Source of the DNA: Armatimonadota bacterium | GTDB lineage: Bacteria > Armatimonadota > Armatimonadia > Armatimonadales > Armatimonadaceae | Reading direction: 5' to 3' | DNA: 64,000 nucleotides | NCBI GenBank assembly: GCA_026392155.1 | Contig: JAPLCP010000079.1 | Coordinates: 75,618-139,617, forward strand | Part shown: one piece after another, positions 35,344 to 44,323 of the stretch | Position numbering within the stretch: the stretch's first letter is position 1 | Layout: each line of letters starts with the position of its first letter | Notes under the pieces: model-generated | The model's database searches: none | The model's input: the letters and a program-made list of their open reading frames with translations, nothing else | Told to the model about the DNA's origin: nothing | Program-made: the position numbers and the translations under genes

Positions 35344-36033
35344 ATGTCTCAAACTGACAGTATTCGAGTTCGTGTGGCCCCTGAAGAGGGCCGACGGCTC
35401 GGCAAGCTCCGTGCGGCAGTTCAGCTACTGCATTTCCTAGCGCTTCTCGGGGGTGTCTTTGCCCTCGTCTACCTCGCGTTCGCCTTCTGGAATATCACGG
35501 AAGCCATCGCCATTGCTTCGGGGAAGCGCGAGGGTTTTGGGGCAGTGCTTCCCCTCGTTCTGGCGACTCTGGGAAGCTGGAGCATCATGTACCTGCTCCA
35601 CGACAAGCTCGGGATTCTGGGCTCGGCTAAGGCGAGAGCGACCCTGCTTCCTGCGGCGGAGGCGCTCTACACCGACACCGGTCCCGCTCCCCTCGCACGC
35701 CACTTTGTCGAGCTGCGAACCCAAGCGAAGAAAGGCCCCTTCAAAACGGACTGGGGCTGGCTGGTGGTCTTCCCCGATCGTCTGGAGTTTGTCGGGGAGC
35801 AGCAGACCATCACTCTTGAGAAGCGCCTTGTCGCGGGCCCGCCTCTGAGAGAGCCCAATGCCGCCGGGCTCCTTCCCACCTGGCTCGATCTCCCCGTCCG
35901 TGCAGACTGGCGAGGTGTAGCGCTGCTCTGCCGCGACAGCGCCCGCTCCCTCTCCGACACCGCCCGCGATGCCGCCGCGCTAGAAACAAGCCTCCAAGAC
36001 TGGCTCATGCCGACACTCCCCCCAAGCGCCTAA
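35344..36033 (+). CDS. hypothetical membrane protein
   Basis: A 229-residue protein with two membrane helices (LLHFLALLGGVFALVYLAFAFW and AVLPLVLATLGSWSIMYLLH) and a C-terminal soluble domain of about 130 residues (FKTDWGWLVVFPDRLEFVGE) reminiscent of PH-like domains. I do not recognise it. It ends 14 bp before the convergent cyclase gene. Confidence 0.62.
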   Translation: MSQTDSIRVRVAPEEGRRLGKLRAAVQLLHFLALLGGVFALVYLAFAFWNITEAIAIASGKREGFGAVLPLVLATLGSWSIMYLLHDKLGILGSAKARATLLPAAEALYTDTGPAPLARHFVELRTQAKKGPFKTDWGWLVVFPDRLEFVGEQQTITLEKRLVAGPPLREPNAAGLLPTWLDLPVRADWRGVALLCRDSARSLSDTARDAAALETSLQDWLMPTLPPSA

Positions 36034-36047
36034 TGTCCGAGAAAACA

Positions 36048-37691
36048 CTAGAGCCGCCAGAGGGTGAGAGGTGCCTCGGTGCCTTTGAGCTGGGCGGTGA
36101 AGCTTTGGCGGGGAATGGCGTCAGGGACATAGGCGAGGAGCTCGTCGGAGAGGACGATGTCGCCTCCGTGGCTCTGGCCTTGGATGCGGCTGGCGAGGTT
36201 GACGGTCTGGCCGAAGTAGTCGAGCTGGCCGTTGGCGGTGACAGCAAGTGCAGGGCCGTTGTGAAGCCCGAGCTTCACGATCAGTGGATCACAAGCACTC
36301 TGGATCGTGAGGGCGGCTTGCACCGCTTTTTGGGGATCGTGGAACGCCGCCATCACCGAGTCGCCGATGGTCTTGACAATCGCACCGTCGTGTTTTTCTA
36401 GTATCTGAGTGAGCTGCTCGAAGTGCGCCCGAACCGTGGCATAGGACGGCGCATCCCCTTGTGTGGCGTACATCTGGGTGGAGCCCTTCAGGTCGGTGAA
36501 GAGAATCGTCACCTGACGCACGACCAGCTCTTGGCCGGGCGCAAGAACCTCGGAGCCAAAGTGCTTGCGAAACTCCGAAAGCGCCGTCACCTGCGCCGCT
36601 GTCGCTGCATCTTCCCGCCAAGCGCGTGTCTCTAGCCGAAAGAGCATCGGGTAAGGCTTTGGATTTTCTAGCACGAGAGGTGAGCGGTCCGTCAGCAGAA
36701 TCTCCCGTGGCTCGGGCAGCTGCGGCGAGCGCAGGCGATACGTGCCGGGTGGCAGATCTACGGTGACTTTCTCCGTTGTCTCAGGGGGGACTTGCCACTG
36801 CATCACGACGTGGCGTAGGCGGTGCGGGCCGCCGATGCAAAACGTGGCGACGCCATCTTCGGCTTTCCGCAGGCTCGGCGCGACGGAGAAACAGACCTCG
36901 ACATCTTGGTCAAAGGTCGGGCCGAAGGCGATATTGCACGAGGCGCAGTGGGCTTTGTCCGGAGTGAGGGCATCGAGCGTCTCGACCGATGGCCCGGCAC
37001 CACGGCACGCCGGACAGAGCAAGCGCCAGTGCAGCTCCAACTCGCCGCCACGCACGGCGCGCAGACAAGCTTTCAGAACCTCGATCCGATCCGCCTGCCA
37101 GCGATCTGCCAGACCAAACGGACGGAAATCTATCACCTCCTCGGGTGGCGCGGTGAGCAAGAATGCACGAAGACGTGCCGCGAGATCGTCACTGGGAGGG
37201 CTTTCGTAGAGACTCGGGCGATGATCGTGGTGCGGGTAGGGCGTCGGGGCCCTGCCTGCCAAATATCCGACAAAGCCCTCGCAGGCGCGGAGCAAGCCGC
37301 CCACACTGCTCTTGGTGATGCGTCTTGCCAAGAGCTTCTCGGCCACTCCACGCGGCTCGGCCTCGGACCAGACCGTGAGAGTGGTCCCGTCACCGTCGGT
37401 TTCTAGGTTCACGCCCACGCGGTAGACCGAGACAGGGCCGTTGTCGGGGAAGCGCTGCACCCACCAGCGGCTGGGCTTCACCCAGTGATAGGGCTCCTCG
37501 GCGTAGCGAAGTGTTAGCGGGCCAAAGCGGGCTTTTCCGCGTAGCGCTGAGCCGCCTTCACTTCTTGGCGTGAAGGAAAACGCGACGGGGGGCAGCTTGA
37601 GCTCTCGGTTCAGCCGCTCCGTGTCCGAGAGAAGCTCCCAGAGCGCGTCGCGGGTCACAGAAAGCCGCACTGTCTTCGCCGTTCGAATCAC
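36048..37691 (-). CDS. class III adenylate/guanylate cyclase with START-like and DUF5939-type domains
   Basis: A 547-residue cytoplasmic protein. Residues 1-150 form an SRPBCC/START-like domain (VTRDALWELLSDTERLNREL). The middle part has a zinc-ribbon-like CPACRG ... CASCN pair and a beta domain of DUF5939 type. The C-terminal 170 residues are a class III cyclase: TILFTDLKGSTQMYATQGDA, then IVKTIGDSVMAAFHDP with the second metal Asp, and TVNLASRIQGQSHGGDIVLS with the transition-state Asn/Arg. It makes a cyclic nucleotide; ATP is likelier. GTG 37691 was chosen since TATAAT lies 6 nt upstream and the START domain begins there; the ORF track start (38060) lies inside the divergent MFS gene. Confidence 0.9.
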   Translation of the reverse strand: MIRTAKTVRLSVTRDALWELLSDTERLNRELKLPPVAFSFTPRSEGGSALRGKARFGPLTLRYAEEPYHWVKPSRWWVQRFPDNGPVSVYRVGVNLETDGDGTTLTVWSEAEPRGVAEKLLARRITKSSVGGLLRACEGFVGYLAGRAPTPYPHHDHRPSLYESPPSDDLAARLRAFLLTAPPEEVIDFRPFGLADRWQADRIEVLKACLRAVRGGELELHWRLLCPACRGAGPSVETLDALTPDKAHCASCNIAFGPTFDQDVEVCFSVAPSLRKAEDGVATFCIGGPHRLRHVVMQWQVPPETTEKVTVDLPPGTYRLRSPQLPEPREILLTDRSPLVLENPKPYPMLFRLETRAWREDAATAAQVTALSEFRKHFGSEVLAPGQELVVRQVTILFTDLKGSTQMYATQGDAPSYATVRAHFEQLTQILEKHDGAIVKTIGDSVMAAFHDPQKAVQAALTIQSACDPLIVKLGLHNGPALAVTANGQLDYFGQTVNLASRIQGQSHGGDIVLSDELLAYVPDAIPRQSFTAQLKGTEAPLTLWRL

Positions 37692-37697
37692 AGCGGC

Positions 37698-37703
37698 ATT
37701 ATA
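37698..37703 (-). promoter_or_regulatory. -10 hexamer TATAAT before cyclase gene, leaderless type
   Basis: Minus-strand TATAAT, 6 nt, GTG. Its left-right neighbour, the MFS -10, is only 3 bp away. Confidence 0.65.
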
Positions 37704-37706
37704 CGG

Positions 37707-37712
37707 TAGACT
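37707..37712 (+). promoter_or_regulatory. -10 hexamer TAGACT before MFS gene, leaderless type
   Basis: CGGTAGACT, 7 nt, GTG 37720. It faces away from the cyclase -10; the two polymerases could not bind at once. Confidence 0.65.
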
Positions 37713-37719
37713 GAGCATC

Positions 37720-38973
37720 GTGACGGAGAGAGACGACTGGCGCTTACGACTACGCTCTTGGGCGCGCTGGAAGCTAGGCGTTCCCAAAGAGGCGCTGCAC
37801 TCGCTCGGCTGGGATGTTCTGGCGGGAGGCTGTGCCGGGATCTTTCTGGGGATCACGATGCCCTTTCTCATCCGAATCGCCCGCGCCGAGCTGCACGCCT
37901 CAGACGTTGCGATTGGCGTGATGAACGCCGCGCCGTTTGTGGGGAACTTACTGGCACCGGTCTGGGCACGGCAGATGGAGGGCAAGGCGAAGATGCCATT
38001 CTGCCAGGTGAGCTGGATCACGGGACGCTCGCTCTTGCTGCTCATGCCACTTGCCGCCACCGCCTGGGGCTTTGTAGGGATTATTGCTCTTCTGCTCTTT
38101 ATTGGGACGATCAGCTCGCCCGCCTACACGTCGCTGATGAAGGACATCTACCCCGATAGAGCCCGCGGCCAGCTGATGAGCTACGTCCGCATTGTCGTCC
38201 AGAGCACCACGTTTTTGTCCACGTTTGTCGCAGGTCGCCTGATGGACCAAGGGGTTGGCTTTGGCCCTCTCTACGCAGTTGCGGGAGTGGCCGGTGTGCT
38301 TGCCGCGCTCTTTTTCCGCCAGGTGCGCCCTCTTGCCAGCACGCCCGCTCCCTCCGCAGAGCCGCCGCAGCCGCTCCTGCACTTTTTCCGCGACACGCTG
38401 GGCATCTTACGCGAGAACGAGAGCTACCGCTGGTTCGCGCTCTCGGTGATGCTCTATGGCTTTGGTAACCTCATGGCCTGGCCGCTCTACGCGCTCTACC
38501 AGGTGGATCAGCTCCACATCCGCCCGACCGAGATCGCGAACCTGACCAATGTTAGCTCGCTCTGTGCGATTGGCGGCTCGCTGTTCTGGGGGCGCTTTAT
38601 CGACCGGCACGGCCCGGCCAAGACTGTCTTTCGGGGAATCTTGCTCATCGCCTCGATCTCCGTGATCTACTTCTTTGCCCGCTCAGTGAGCCTGCTGTAT
38701 GTGGCGTCTTTTCTCGCGGGCTTCGGCATGGCAGGCATTGAGCTAAGCTACACGGCCAGTATCTTAAACTACGCAGAGGTCGGGAAGGCGGCTCGCTACC
38801 AGGCGCTCCACTCGCTTCTTCTGGGCATCCGTGGTGTCCTCGCACCCCTTGTCGCCCTGCCACTGCGCAATCTCATCGGCTACCAGGGAGTCTTCACTCT
38901 GACCTTTGTGCTCATGCTAATCGGAGCCTACCTCCAGTGGCGTGCGGCAAAGACACCAACCCCATCCCGATAG
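37720..38973 (+). CDS. MFS transporter
   Basis: A 417-residue, about 12-helix inner-membrane carrier. Segments include GWDVLAGGCAGIFLGITMPF, FVGIIALLLFIGTISSPAYT, SLLYVASFLAGFGMAGIELS and GVFTLTFVLMLIGAYLQW. The loop MKDIYPDRARGQLMSYVRIV between helices 4 and 5 fits the family. Substrate unknown. GTG 37720 gives a short basic cytoplasmic N-terminus (TERDDWRLRLRSWAR) and lies 7 nt after TAGACT; the ORF track extends 150 bp upstream into the cyclase gene. Confidence 0.88.
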   Translation: MTERDDWRLRLRSWARWKLGVPKEALHSLGWDVLAGGCAGIFLGITMPFLIRIARAELHASDVAIGVMNAAPFVGNLLAPVWARQMEGKAKMPFCQVSWITGRSLLLLMPLAATAWGFVGIIALLLFIGTISSPAYTSLMKDIYPDRARGQLMSYVRIVVQSTTFLSTFVAGRLMDQGVGFGPLYAVAGVAGVLAALFFRQVRPLASTPAPSAEPPQPLLHFFRDTLGILRENESYRWFALSVMLYGFGNLMAWPLYALYQVDQLHIRPTEIANLTNVSSLCAIGGSLFWGRFIDRHGPAKTVFRGILLIASISVIYFFARSVSLLYVASFLAGFGMAGIELSYTASILNYAEVGKAARYQALHSLLLGIRGVLAPLVALPLRNLIGYQGVFTLTFVLMLIGAYLQWRAAKTPTPSR

Positions 38974-39011
38974 CCACTGGCATCGTCATACAGGCCACGA
39001 CTGCGGGAGTA

Positions 39012-39611
39012 CTACCGACGCAAATCCCGCACTCCATGCCTGGCTACTTTCGCACAGACGGTGCAGTCTTTAGCGTGGCAAAACTGGCGCAGCTCCTGGT
39101 GTAGCCGCTCACGGGCGCGATGAATCCGCGAGCGCACTGTCCCAATAGGCACCTGAAGACGGCTGGCGATGCAGGCATAGTCCAGCCCCTCAAGCTCACA
39201 GAGCAGCAAAGGCGCACGAAAATTCTCGGGGAGCTTCTGGAGTGCCTGCTGGAGCTCTTCAGACAGAAGTGGGCTCAGCAACAGATCTTGCGGGTTCAAG
39301 CCCCCTGCAATCGGCTCGATGGACTCGGAAAGCGGGACAGCAGGACGGCGCTTAGCGTACCGAGTCTGATCGATGCGGTTCGTGGTGAGAATGCGAAACA
39401 TCCAGCGGTCAAAGCCATGGCCTTGGTAGGCACTAAAGGACTGAAACGCTTCCAAGAGAGACTCAGAGAGTAGGTCTTCGGCATCCGCAGTGTTGCCGCA
39501 GTGGTGGTACGCAAAAGCGTAGAACCGATCCCAGTGCTGAACGGCCAGCGCATCAAACTCCGCCCTCGGATCGCCCTTGTCCAAGAGTAAAGGGGGTACC
39601 AGGAATCCCAT
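39012..39611 (-). CDS. ECF-type RNA polymerase sigma factor
   Basis: A 199-residue sigma-70 family factor. Region 2 is AFAYHHCGNTADAEDLLSES with LLEAFQSFSAYQGHGFDRWM and FRILTTNRIDQTRYAKRR. Region 4 is LQKLPENFRAPLLLCELEGL, then ASRLQVPIGTVRSRIHRARE. A Cys-rich tail (CHAKDCTVCAK) could bind metal. No anti-sigma gene is adjacent, so regulation is not evident. ATG lies 6 nt after TAGAAT. It converges with the MFS gene. Confidence 0.93.
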   Translation of the reverse strand: MGFLVPPLLLDKGDPRAEFDALAVQHWDRFYAFAYHHCGNTADAEDLLSESLLEAFQSFSAYQGHGFDRWMFRILTTNRIDQTRYAKRRPAVPLSESIEPIAGGLNPQDLLLSPLLSEELQQALQKLPENFRAPLLLCELEGLDYACIASRLQVPIGTVRSRIHRARERLHQELRQFCHAKDCTVCAKVARHGVRDLRR

Positions 39612-39617
39612 GCGCTT

Positions 39618-39623
39618 ATTCTA
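39618..39623 (-). promoter_or_regulatory. -10 hexamer TAGAAT before ECF sigma gene, leaderless type
   Basis: Minus-strand TTTTAGAAT, 6 nt, ATG. The GG normally found before the hexamer is missing here. Confidence 0.5.
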
Positions 39624-39666
39624 AAAGTGTAGAATGAAGATAGTATTAAATTCCTGGTTTAAACCA

Positions 39667-39692
39667 TTGCCGGGGGCACAAGCCCCCGGCAA
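39667..39692 (-). terminator. hairpin after secA
   Basis: TTGCCGGGGGC and GCCCCCGGCAA form an 11-bp stem with a 4-nt loop, 7 bp after the secA stop. There is no long U-tract on either strand, so it may be a transcript-end stabiliser rather than a classical terminator. Confidence 0.6.
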
Positions 39693-39698
39693 AACAGA

Positions 39699-42600
39699 CT
39701 ACAAAACCTCGGAAGGCAGGGGTTTGCCACGGTGGCACTGCTTGTATTTCTTCCCACTACCACACGGACACGGGTCGTTGGGATCAATCTTCCGAGGCGC
39801 GGTAGACTGAGCCGCCTCTGCCGCAGCGGCAAGAAGCGCGTTGACCTCAGGGGCGATCTGATCCACAGGACTCTCGCCCTCCTCCTCGCCGAGCTGCATA
39901 GGCATCGCCTCACCGCCGAACTGCTGGAGAAGATTGAAGATGTCTTGTTCTTGGTCGAACTCCGGCATCTCCTGCTGGAGCTGTGCCACAAAGACATTGC
40001 GCACCGTATCGCCCACCAGGCCCGCCTGCATCTGAGAGAAGACCTCCATCGCCTCTTTTTTGTAGGCAACCAGCGGGTCCACTTGCGCGTAGCCGCGTAG
40101 CCCGATTCCCTCACGCAGATAGTCCATGTTCTGGAGGTGCTGGATCCAGGTCTGATCGATGGTCTGGCGCAGGAGGTGGCGCTCGATCTCGCGCATCAGC
40201 TCAGCGCCGACTTCTTCCTCTTTGGCATCATACGACTCATCGGCAAGAGCATGGAGCTTCTCGGAGAGCTCGGCCTTAGTGAGCTCCTTGAGCTCGTCGT
40301 AGCTGGCGAAGTTGGCCAGCGGGAACTGCTCGTTGAGCTCGTGGTAGAGCTTCTCTTTATCCCACTCTTCTTGGGAGACTCCCTCAGGACAGTGTAGCTC
40401 AACGGCTGTGTCCACGGTCTCATGGAGGTAGCTGACCAGCGTATCGCGCAGCTCGGCCCCCTGTAGGAGCTTGCGGCGCTCGCCGTAGATCACCTCGCGC
40501 TGGACATTCATCACATCGTCGTACTCCAGAACATGCTTTCGGGAGTCGAAGTTGTGCTGCTCGACTTTTTTCTGCGCTTTCTCAATCATCTTGGAGAGGA
40601 TCGGCATGTCTACGGCCTGATCCTCTTCCCATGCCCGTAGCGCCGCAAGCTGGAGGCTGTTGCGCTCTCCAAACGCGCGCCACAAGTAGTCTTCAAGGGA
40701 CACATGGAACTTGCTGGTTCCCGGATCGCCCTGACGGCCCGAGCGGCCTCGGAGCTGATTGTCAATGCGCCGCGACTCATGGCGCTCGGTTCCGAGGATA
40801 AAGAGTCCGCCCCGTGCCCGAACTTCCTCGCGCTCTTTGACCAGATCCAGGTTCTGCTCCTCCGTGAGAGACTGCGTTCCCTCCACTCCACTGGCTGCCT
40901 GATCCCTGCCCGTGACCACGTGCGCGATTCCGGCACGTCGCCCGCCACGTCGGTAGGAGTAGTCGCGCTCTGCCTCAGACTTGTTCTCCAGCTCTTTGTA
41001 GTGCGAGCCACCCAGCAAGATATCCACCCCACGCCCGGCCATGTTCGTGGCGATTGTCACCGCGCCACGCCGTCCGGCCTCGGCGATAATCAGCGCCTCT
41101 TGCTCGTGGTACTTGGCATTGAGAACGTTGTGGGGAATGCCGTACTCCAGCGCCTCACGCAGGGCTTTTAGCTCGTCCTCGCTCTTGAGTGCAAGAATAT
41201 TGGCAAATGCTGTCACCTGGGCTTCATCGGTCATCTTGATGCCCATTCCCAGCTCTTTGGCCAGGGGCGCCAGCAGCGGCAGGTTGAGATCGTCAATGCG
41301 GCGGTTGAGCACGGCGGTAAACTGGGCGTATTTTTCCTCGCCAAGCTCCTTGCGTTTCTCTAGCAACCGTGCCCGCAGAATCGTGATGGCTGAGAGCAGC
41401 TCCAGCGCCTGAAACGTCAGGCGCGACGAGACACGCTCGCTCATCTCAATCGAGCGTGTTCCCACCAGAAGCGGCTGCTGGCGACAGTGAATCTGGAGGA
41501 TCTCGCTGGCAATCCCACGGAGCTTAGCCTCTAGGCTCTTGTAGATCATGTCGGGCAGATCTTTGCGGAGCATGGGCTTATTGGTAGGCACTTGCACCAC
41601 ATCGAGGGCATAGATCTTACGGAACTCGTCCTCTTCGGTCTTAGCCGTCCCCGTCATTCCGGCGAGCTTTGCGTAGAGGCGGAAGTAGTTCTGGATCGTG
41701 ATGGTCGCGAGGGTCTGCTGCTCGTTCTCGATCTTGATCCCCTCTTTGGCCTCGACGGCTTGGTGAAGCCCATCGGACCAGCGGCGACCAAACATCAAGC
41801 GCCCCGTGCTTTCGTCGACGATCACGATCTCGGGCTTGCCTTCTTGGTTGGGCTTTACGACGTAGTCAATGTCTAGCTCAAAGACACCATGCGCTTTGAG
41901 AGCTGCGACTGCGTGCTGCATGTACTCTAGGTTTTCCATCGAGGAAATATCCTGGATGTCATGGCCCATCTTGCGCAGAATCTCTTCGACTTTCTCCATA
42001 CCCCGCTCCGAGAAAGTGGCGTTTTTGGCTTTTTCGTCTACGGTGTAGTCTTTTTCATCCGTGGTCGTGTCGTACTTGTCTTTCTTGGCCTCGCCTTTTT
42101 CGAGCTGGGGCATGATACTGGCAAAGACATAGTAGAGGTCGCTGGAGCGCTGGGCAGTCCCCGAGATAATCAGTGGTGTGCGGGCCTCGTCAATTAAGTT
42201 GGAGTCGCACTCGTCAATGATGGCAAACCAGTGCCCACGGTGCTGGACGACATGCTCCAGGGTCGGGGCCATGTTGTCGCGGAGATAGTCAAAACCCAGC
42301 TCAGCGCTGGTGGCGTAGAGAATGTCGCAAGCATAAGCATCGCGCCTATCGTAGGTCTGGCGGGAGTACTTGAAGCGCTCATCGAGCCCATCCACCGACG
42401 GGTCTTCGTAGGTAGGGTCGTAGATAAACGTCCCGCCCCCCTCGCCCGTCTCCGGGGAGTGTCCCTGAAGAATCCCGATCGTCATTCCCAGAGCGGCATA
42501 GACCGGCCCCATCCAGACGGCATCACGCTTGACAAGATAGTCGTTGGCGGTGACCAGATGAACCCCTTTGCCCGTGATGGCATTGAGATAGGTCGCCAGT

Positions 42601-42983
42601 GTCGAGGTGAGAGTCTTGCCCTCGCCGGTACGCAGCTCCGAGATACGGCCATCGTGCTGCACCATCCCCCCGATGAGCTGGACATCAAAGTGTCGCATCC
42701 CGAGAGTGCGCCAAGCGGCTTCGCGGCACGCGGCAAATGCCTCGACCAGAATCGAATCCAGTGCTTTATCGTAGGCGGCCCGGAGGACTTTATTATCTGC
42801 ATACTGGCTCTCATCGCCGACGGAGTCTTTGACGCGCTGGCGGAACTCGTCGGTCTTGGCCTTCAGCTGCTCATCGGTCAGTGCCTTAAACTGCGGCTCG
42901 ATTGCGTTGATCTTCTCCACGACCTTGCGGTACTTGCGGACATCGCGCTCGTTGTTATCGAAAAATTTTCGTAGAAAATCCAT
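39699..42983 (-). CDS. secA: preprotein translocase ATPase SecA, enlarged
   Basis: A 1094-residue motor protein that drives secreted proteins through SecYEG. Walker A is RTGEGKT, the DEAD-like motif IDECDSNLIDEARTPLIISG, and the C-terminal ATPase motif RGRSGRQGDPGTSKFHVSLE. The SEC-C zinc tail DPNDPCPCGSGKKYKQCH is intact. It is 200 or so residues longer than E. coli SecA. Extra segments lie after the TRSIEMSE motif (about 100 residues, ELLSAITILRARLLEKRKEL onward) and after ILLGGSHYKELENK (about 60 residues). ATG 42983 (MDFLRKFFDNNERDVRKYRK) is the natural start; the ORF track extends 90 bp further. Confidence 0.97.
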   Translation of the reverse strand: MDFLRKFFDNNERDVRKYRKVVEKINAIEPQFKALTDEQLKAKTDEFRQRVKDSVGDESQYADNKVLRAAYDKALDSILVEAFAACREAAWRTLGMRHFDVQLIGGMVQHDGRISELRTGEGKTLTSTLATYLNAITGKGVHLVTANDYLVKRDAVWMGPVYAALGMTIGILQGHSPETGEGGGTFIYDPTYEDPSVDGLDERFKYSRQTYDRRDAYACDILYATSAELGFDYLRDNMAPTLEHVVQHRGHWFAIIDECDSNLIDEARTPLIISGTAQRSSDLYYVFASIMPQLEKGEAKKDKYDTTTDEKDYTVDEKAKNATFSERGMEKVEEILRKMGHDIQDISSMENLEYMQHAVAALKAHGVFELDIDYVVKPNQEGKPEIVIVDESTGRLMFGRRWSDGLHQAVEAKEGIKIENEQQTLATITIQNYFRLYAKLAGMTGTAKTEEDEFRKIYALDVVQVPTNKPMLRKDLPDMIYKSLEAKLRGIASEILQIHCRQQPLLVGTRSIEMSERVSSRLTFQALELLSAITILRARLLEKRKELGEEKYAQFTAVLNRRIDDLNLPLLAPLAKELGMGIKMTDEAQVTAFANILALKSEDELKALREALEYGIPHNVLNAKYHEQEALIIAEAGRRGAVTIATNMAGRGVDILLGGSHYKELENKSEAERDYSYRRGGRRAGIAHVVTGRDQAASGVEGTQSLTEEQNLDLVKEREEVRARGGLFILGTERHESRRIDNQLRGRSGRQGDPGTSKFHVSLEDYLWRAFGERNSLQLAALRAWEEDQAVDMPILSKMIEKAQKKVEQHNFDSRKHVLEYDDVMNVQREVIYGERRKLLQGAELRDTLVSYLHETVDTAVELHCPEGVSQEEWDKEKLYHELNEQFPLANFASYDELKELTKAELSEKLHALADESYDAKEEEVGAELMREIERHLLRQTIDQTWIQHLQNMDYLREGIGLRGYAQVDPLVAYKKEAMEVFSQMQAGLVGDTVRNVFVAQLQQEMPEFDQEQDIFNLLQQFGGEAMPMQLGEEEGESPVDQIAPEVNALLAAAAEAAQSTAPRKIDPNDPCPCGSGKKYKQCHRGKPLPSEVL

Positions 42984-43092
42984 AGTTGTTTTTGTGTTGT
43001 CCCAAACAAACCCAGCCTCCCATCCCCTGTATGCCAGGAGATAGAAGGAAAAAATGACATATTGTTCCCCCATCTAAGGGGGGCAGGGGGCA

Positions 43093-43491
43093 TTACCCGC
43101 GCGGCGGTGCGCGGGAGCCACCCGACGGGAGCGCGGGAGCGAGGAAGTGCGTTTGTCCCCGTGCCCACACTTGCGGCGCAACCTGAAGCTCGGGCAGGCT
43201 CACCGTAACGCGTGTGGGCGTGAGTATCGCAAGGGTGCTCTGCTCCGCTGCCGGTTCGAGGCGCACCACTTTGAGGCGACCACTCTGAGCGGCCGCCTTG
43301 ATCGCCTGCTCTTCCTCAGTGGTCGCACGACGTGGCGAGACGGAAGCGGGCGCAGGAGCCGTCGCGGTGGACAGATTTGCCTGACGAAGCGCCGCTAGCA
43401 CCACCGCCGCCGTGCTCGGGGTGAGCAGGAGGGTGGAGAGAACAAACAGGCTCCAAGTCCAGCTAGGCTGACGGTGTACAATGCGGCTCAT
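43093..43491 (-). CDS. hypothetical membrane-anchored protein
   Basis: A 132-residue protein starting MSRIVHRQPSWTWSLF, with one hydrophobic helix (LFVLSTLLLTPSTAAVVLAA) and a periplasmic region rich in Ala and Pro (STATAPAPASVSPRRATTEE). The C-terminal PSGGSRAPPRG is encoded by a GC-rich palindrome (CCCGCGC/GCGCGGG). No family recognised. It is divergent from lpxC, whose promoter overlaps its own. Confidence 0.5.
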   Translation of the reverse strand: MSRIVHRQPSWTWSLFVLSTLLLTPSTAAVVLAALRQANLSTATAPAPASVSPRRATTEEEQAIKAAAQSGRLKVVRLEPAAEQSTLAILTPTRVTVSLPELQVAPQVWARGQTHFLAPALPSGGSRAPPRG

Positions 43492-43511
43492 GAATAATTT
43501 CGCTAGCGAAT

Positions 43512-43517
43512 ATTGTA
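43512..43517 (-). promoter_or_regulatory. -10 hexamer TACAAT for the small membrane protein
   Basis: Minus-strand TACAAT lies 20 nt before the ATG, so a leader of roughly 13 nt is predicted. It overlaps the lpxC -10 by two bases (ATTGTATCAT). Confidence 0.45.
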
Positions 43518-43521
43518 TCAT
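43516..43521 (+). promoter_or_regulatory. -10 hexamer TATCAT before lpxC, leaderless type
   Basis: TTGTATCAT, 7 nt, ATG 43529, the first gene of the lipid A operon. Confidence 0.55.
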
Positions 43522-43528
43522 CTAGGGC

Positions 43529-44323
43529 ATGATCTATGCGACACGCACTGGAGTGGGCATCCATACCGGCCAACCTTGTACTGCGACTCTTGAGGCGCTG
43601 CCCCCTGGCTCTGGGATAGTCTTTGATACCCCACAAGGGATCATTCAGGCTCAGGCAGACCGTGTCATCGAAACGCTGCGCTGCACGGTGCTAGGGAGCG
43701 GCGAGGCAAGGCTCTCGACCGTGGAGCACTTGCTCTCCGCCTGCGCGGGACGAGGCATACGGGACTTGAAAGTGACCGTAGACGGCCCCGAGCTTCCCAT
43801 TCTTGATGGAAGCGCAGCAGGCTGGGCTGAAGTATTGCCGCAGAGCCCCCTGCACCTACGAGAGATTCCCGAGCCGCTGATTGTCACTGGCAAGGGTGGC
43901 GCGTTTATCGCCTGCTTCCCCGCCGAAAAACTCACGGTGACCTGCGCCATCGCCTTCGAGCACCCCCTTGTCGGTACCCAAGTCGCACGGTGGGAGCCCC
44001 CCCCCGCCCCCGCAAGCGGTGGAGCTTATTTGGAGGAGATCGCGCCCGCTCGCACGTTTGGCTTTATCGAGGAAGTCCAGAAGCTCCTGGATGCGGGACT
44101 GGCGAAAGGCGGCTCGCTGGACAATGCCGTGATTGTCCACCAAGATCGCTATGAGCCGCCTCTGAGATTTGCGAACGAGCTGGCCCGCCACAAGCTTTTA
44201 GACTTACTGGGCGATTTATGGCTCGCCGGTTTTCTGCCAAAAGCGGATATAATCGCCATGAAACCCAGCCACGGGCTAAACTGTCGGCTGGCTTCTCTTC
44301 TATCGAGGATTGATTTTGAGTAA
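43529..44323 (+). CDS. lpxC: UDP-3-O-acyl-N-acetylglucosamine deacetylase
   Basis: A 264-residue zinc enzyme for the committed step of lipid A synthesis. Motifs are TRTGVGIHTGQPC, STVEHLLSACAGRGI with a zinc His, GPELPILDGSA, ARTFGF and ELARHKLLDLLGDLWLAG with the catalytic His and zinc Asp. It heads the operon lpxC-fabZ-lpxA-lpxB, the order I recall from cyanobacteria rather than the lpxD-fabZ-lpxA-lpxB order of Proteobacteria. No lpxD is in the window. Confidence 0.96.
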   Translation: MIYATRTGVGIHTGQPCTATLEALPPGSGIVFDTPQGIIQAQADRVIETLRCTVLGSGEARLSTVEHLLSACAGRGIRDLKVTVDGPELPILDGSAAGWAEVLPQSPLHLREIPEPLIVTGKGGAFIACFPAEKLTVTCAIAFEHPLVGTQVARWEPPPAPASGGAYLEEIAPARTFGFIEEVQKLLDAGLAKGGSLDNAVIVHQDRYEPPLRFANELARHKLLDLLGDLWLAGFLPKADIIAMKPSHGLNCRLASLLSRIDFE

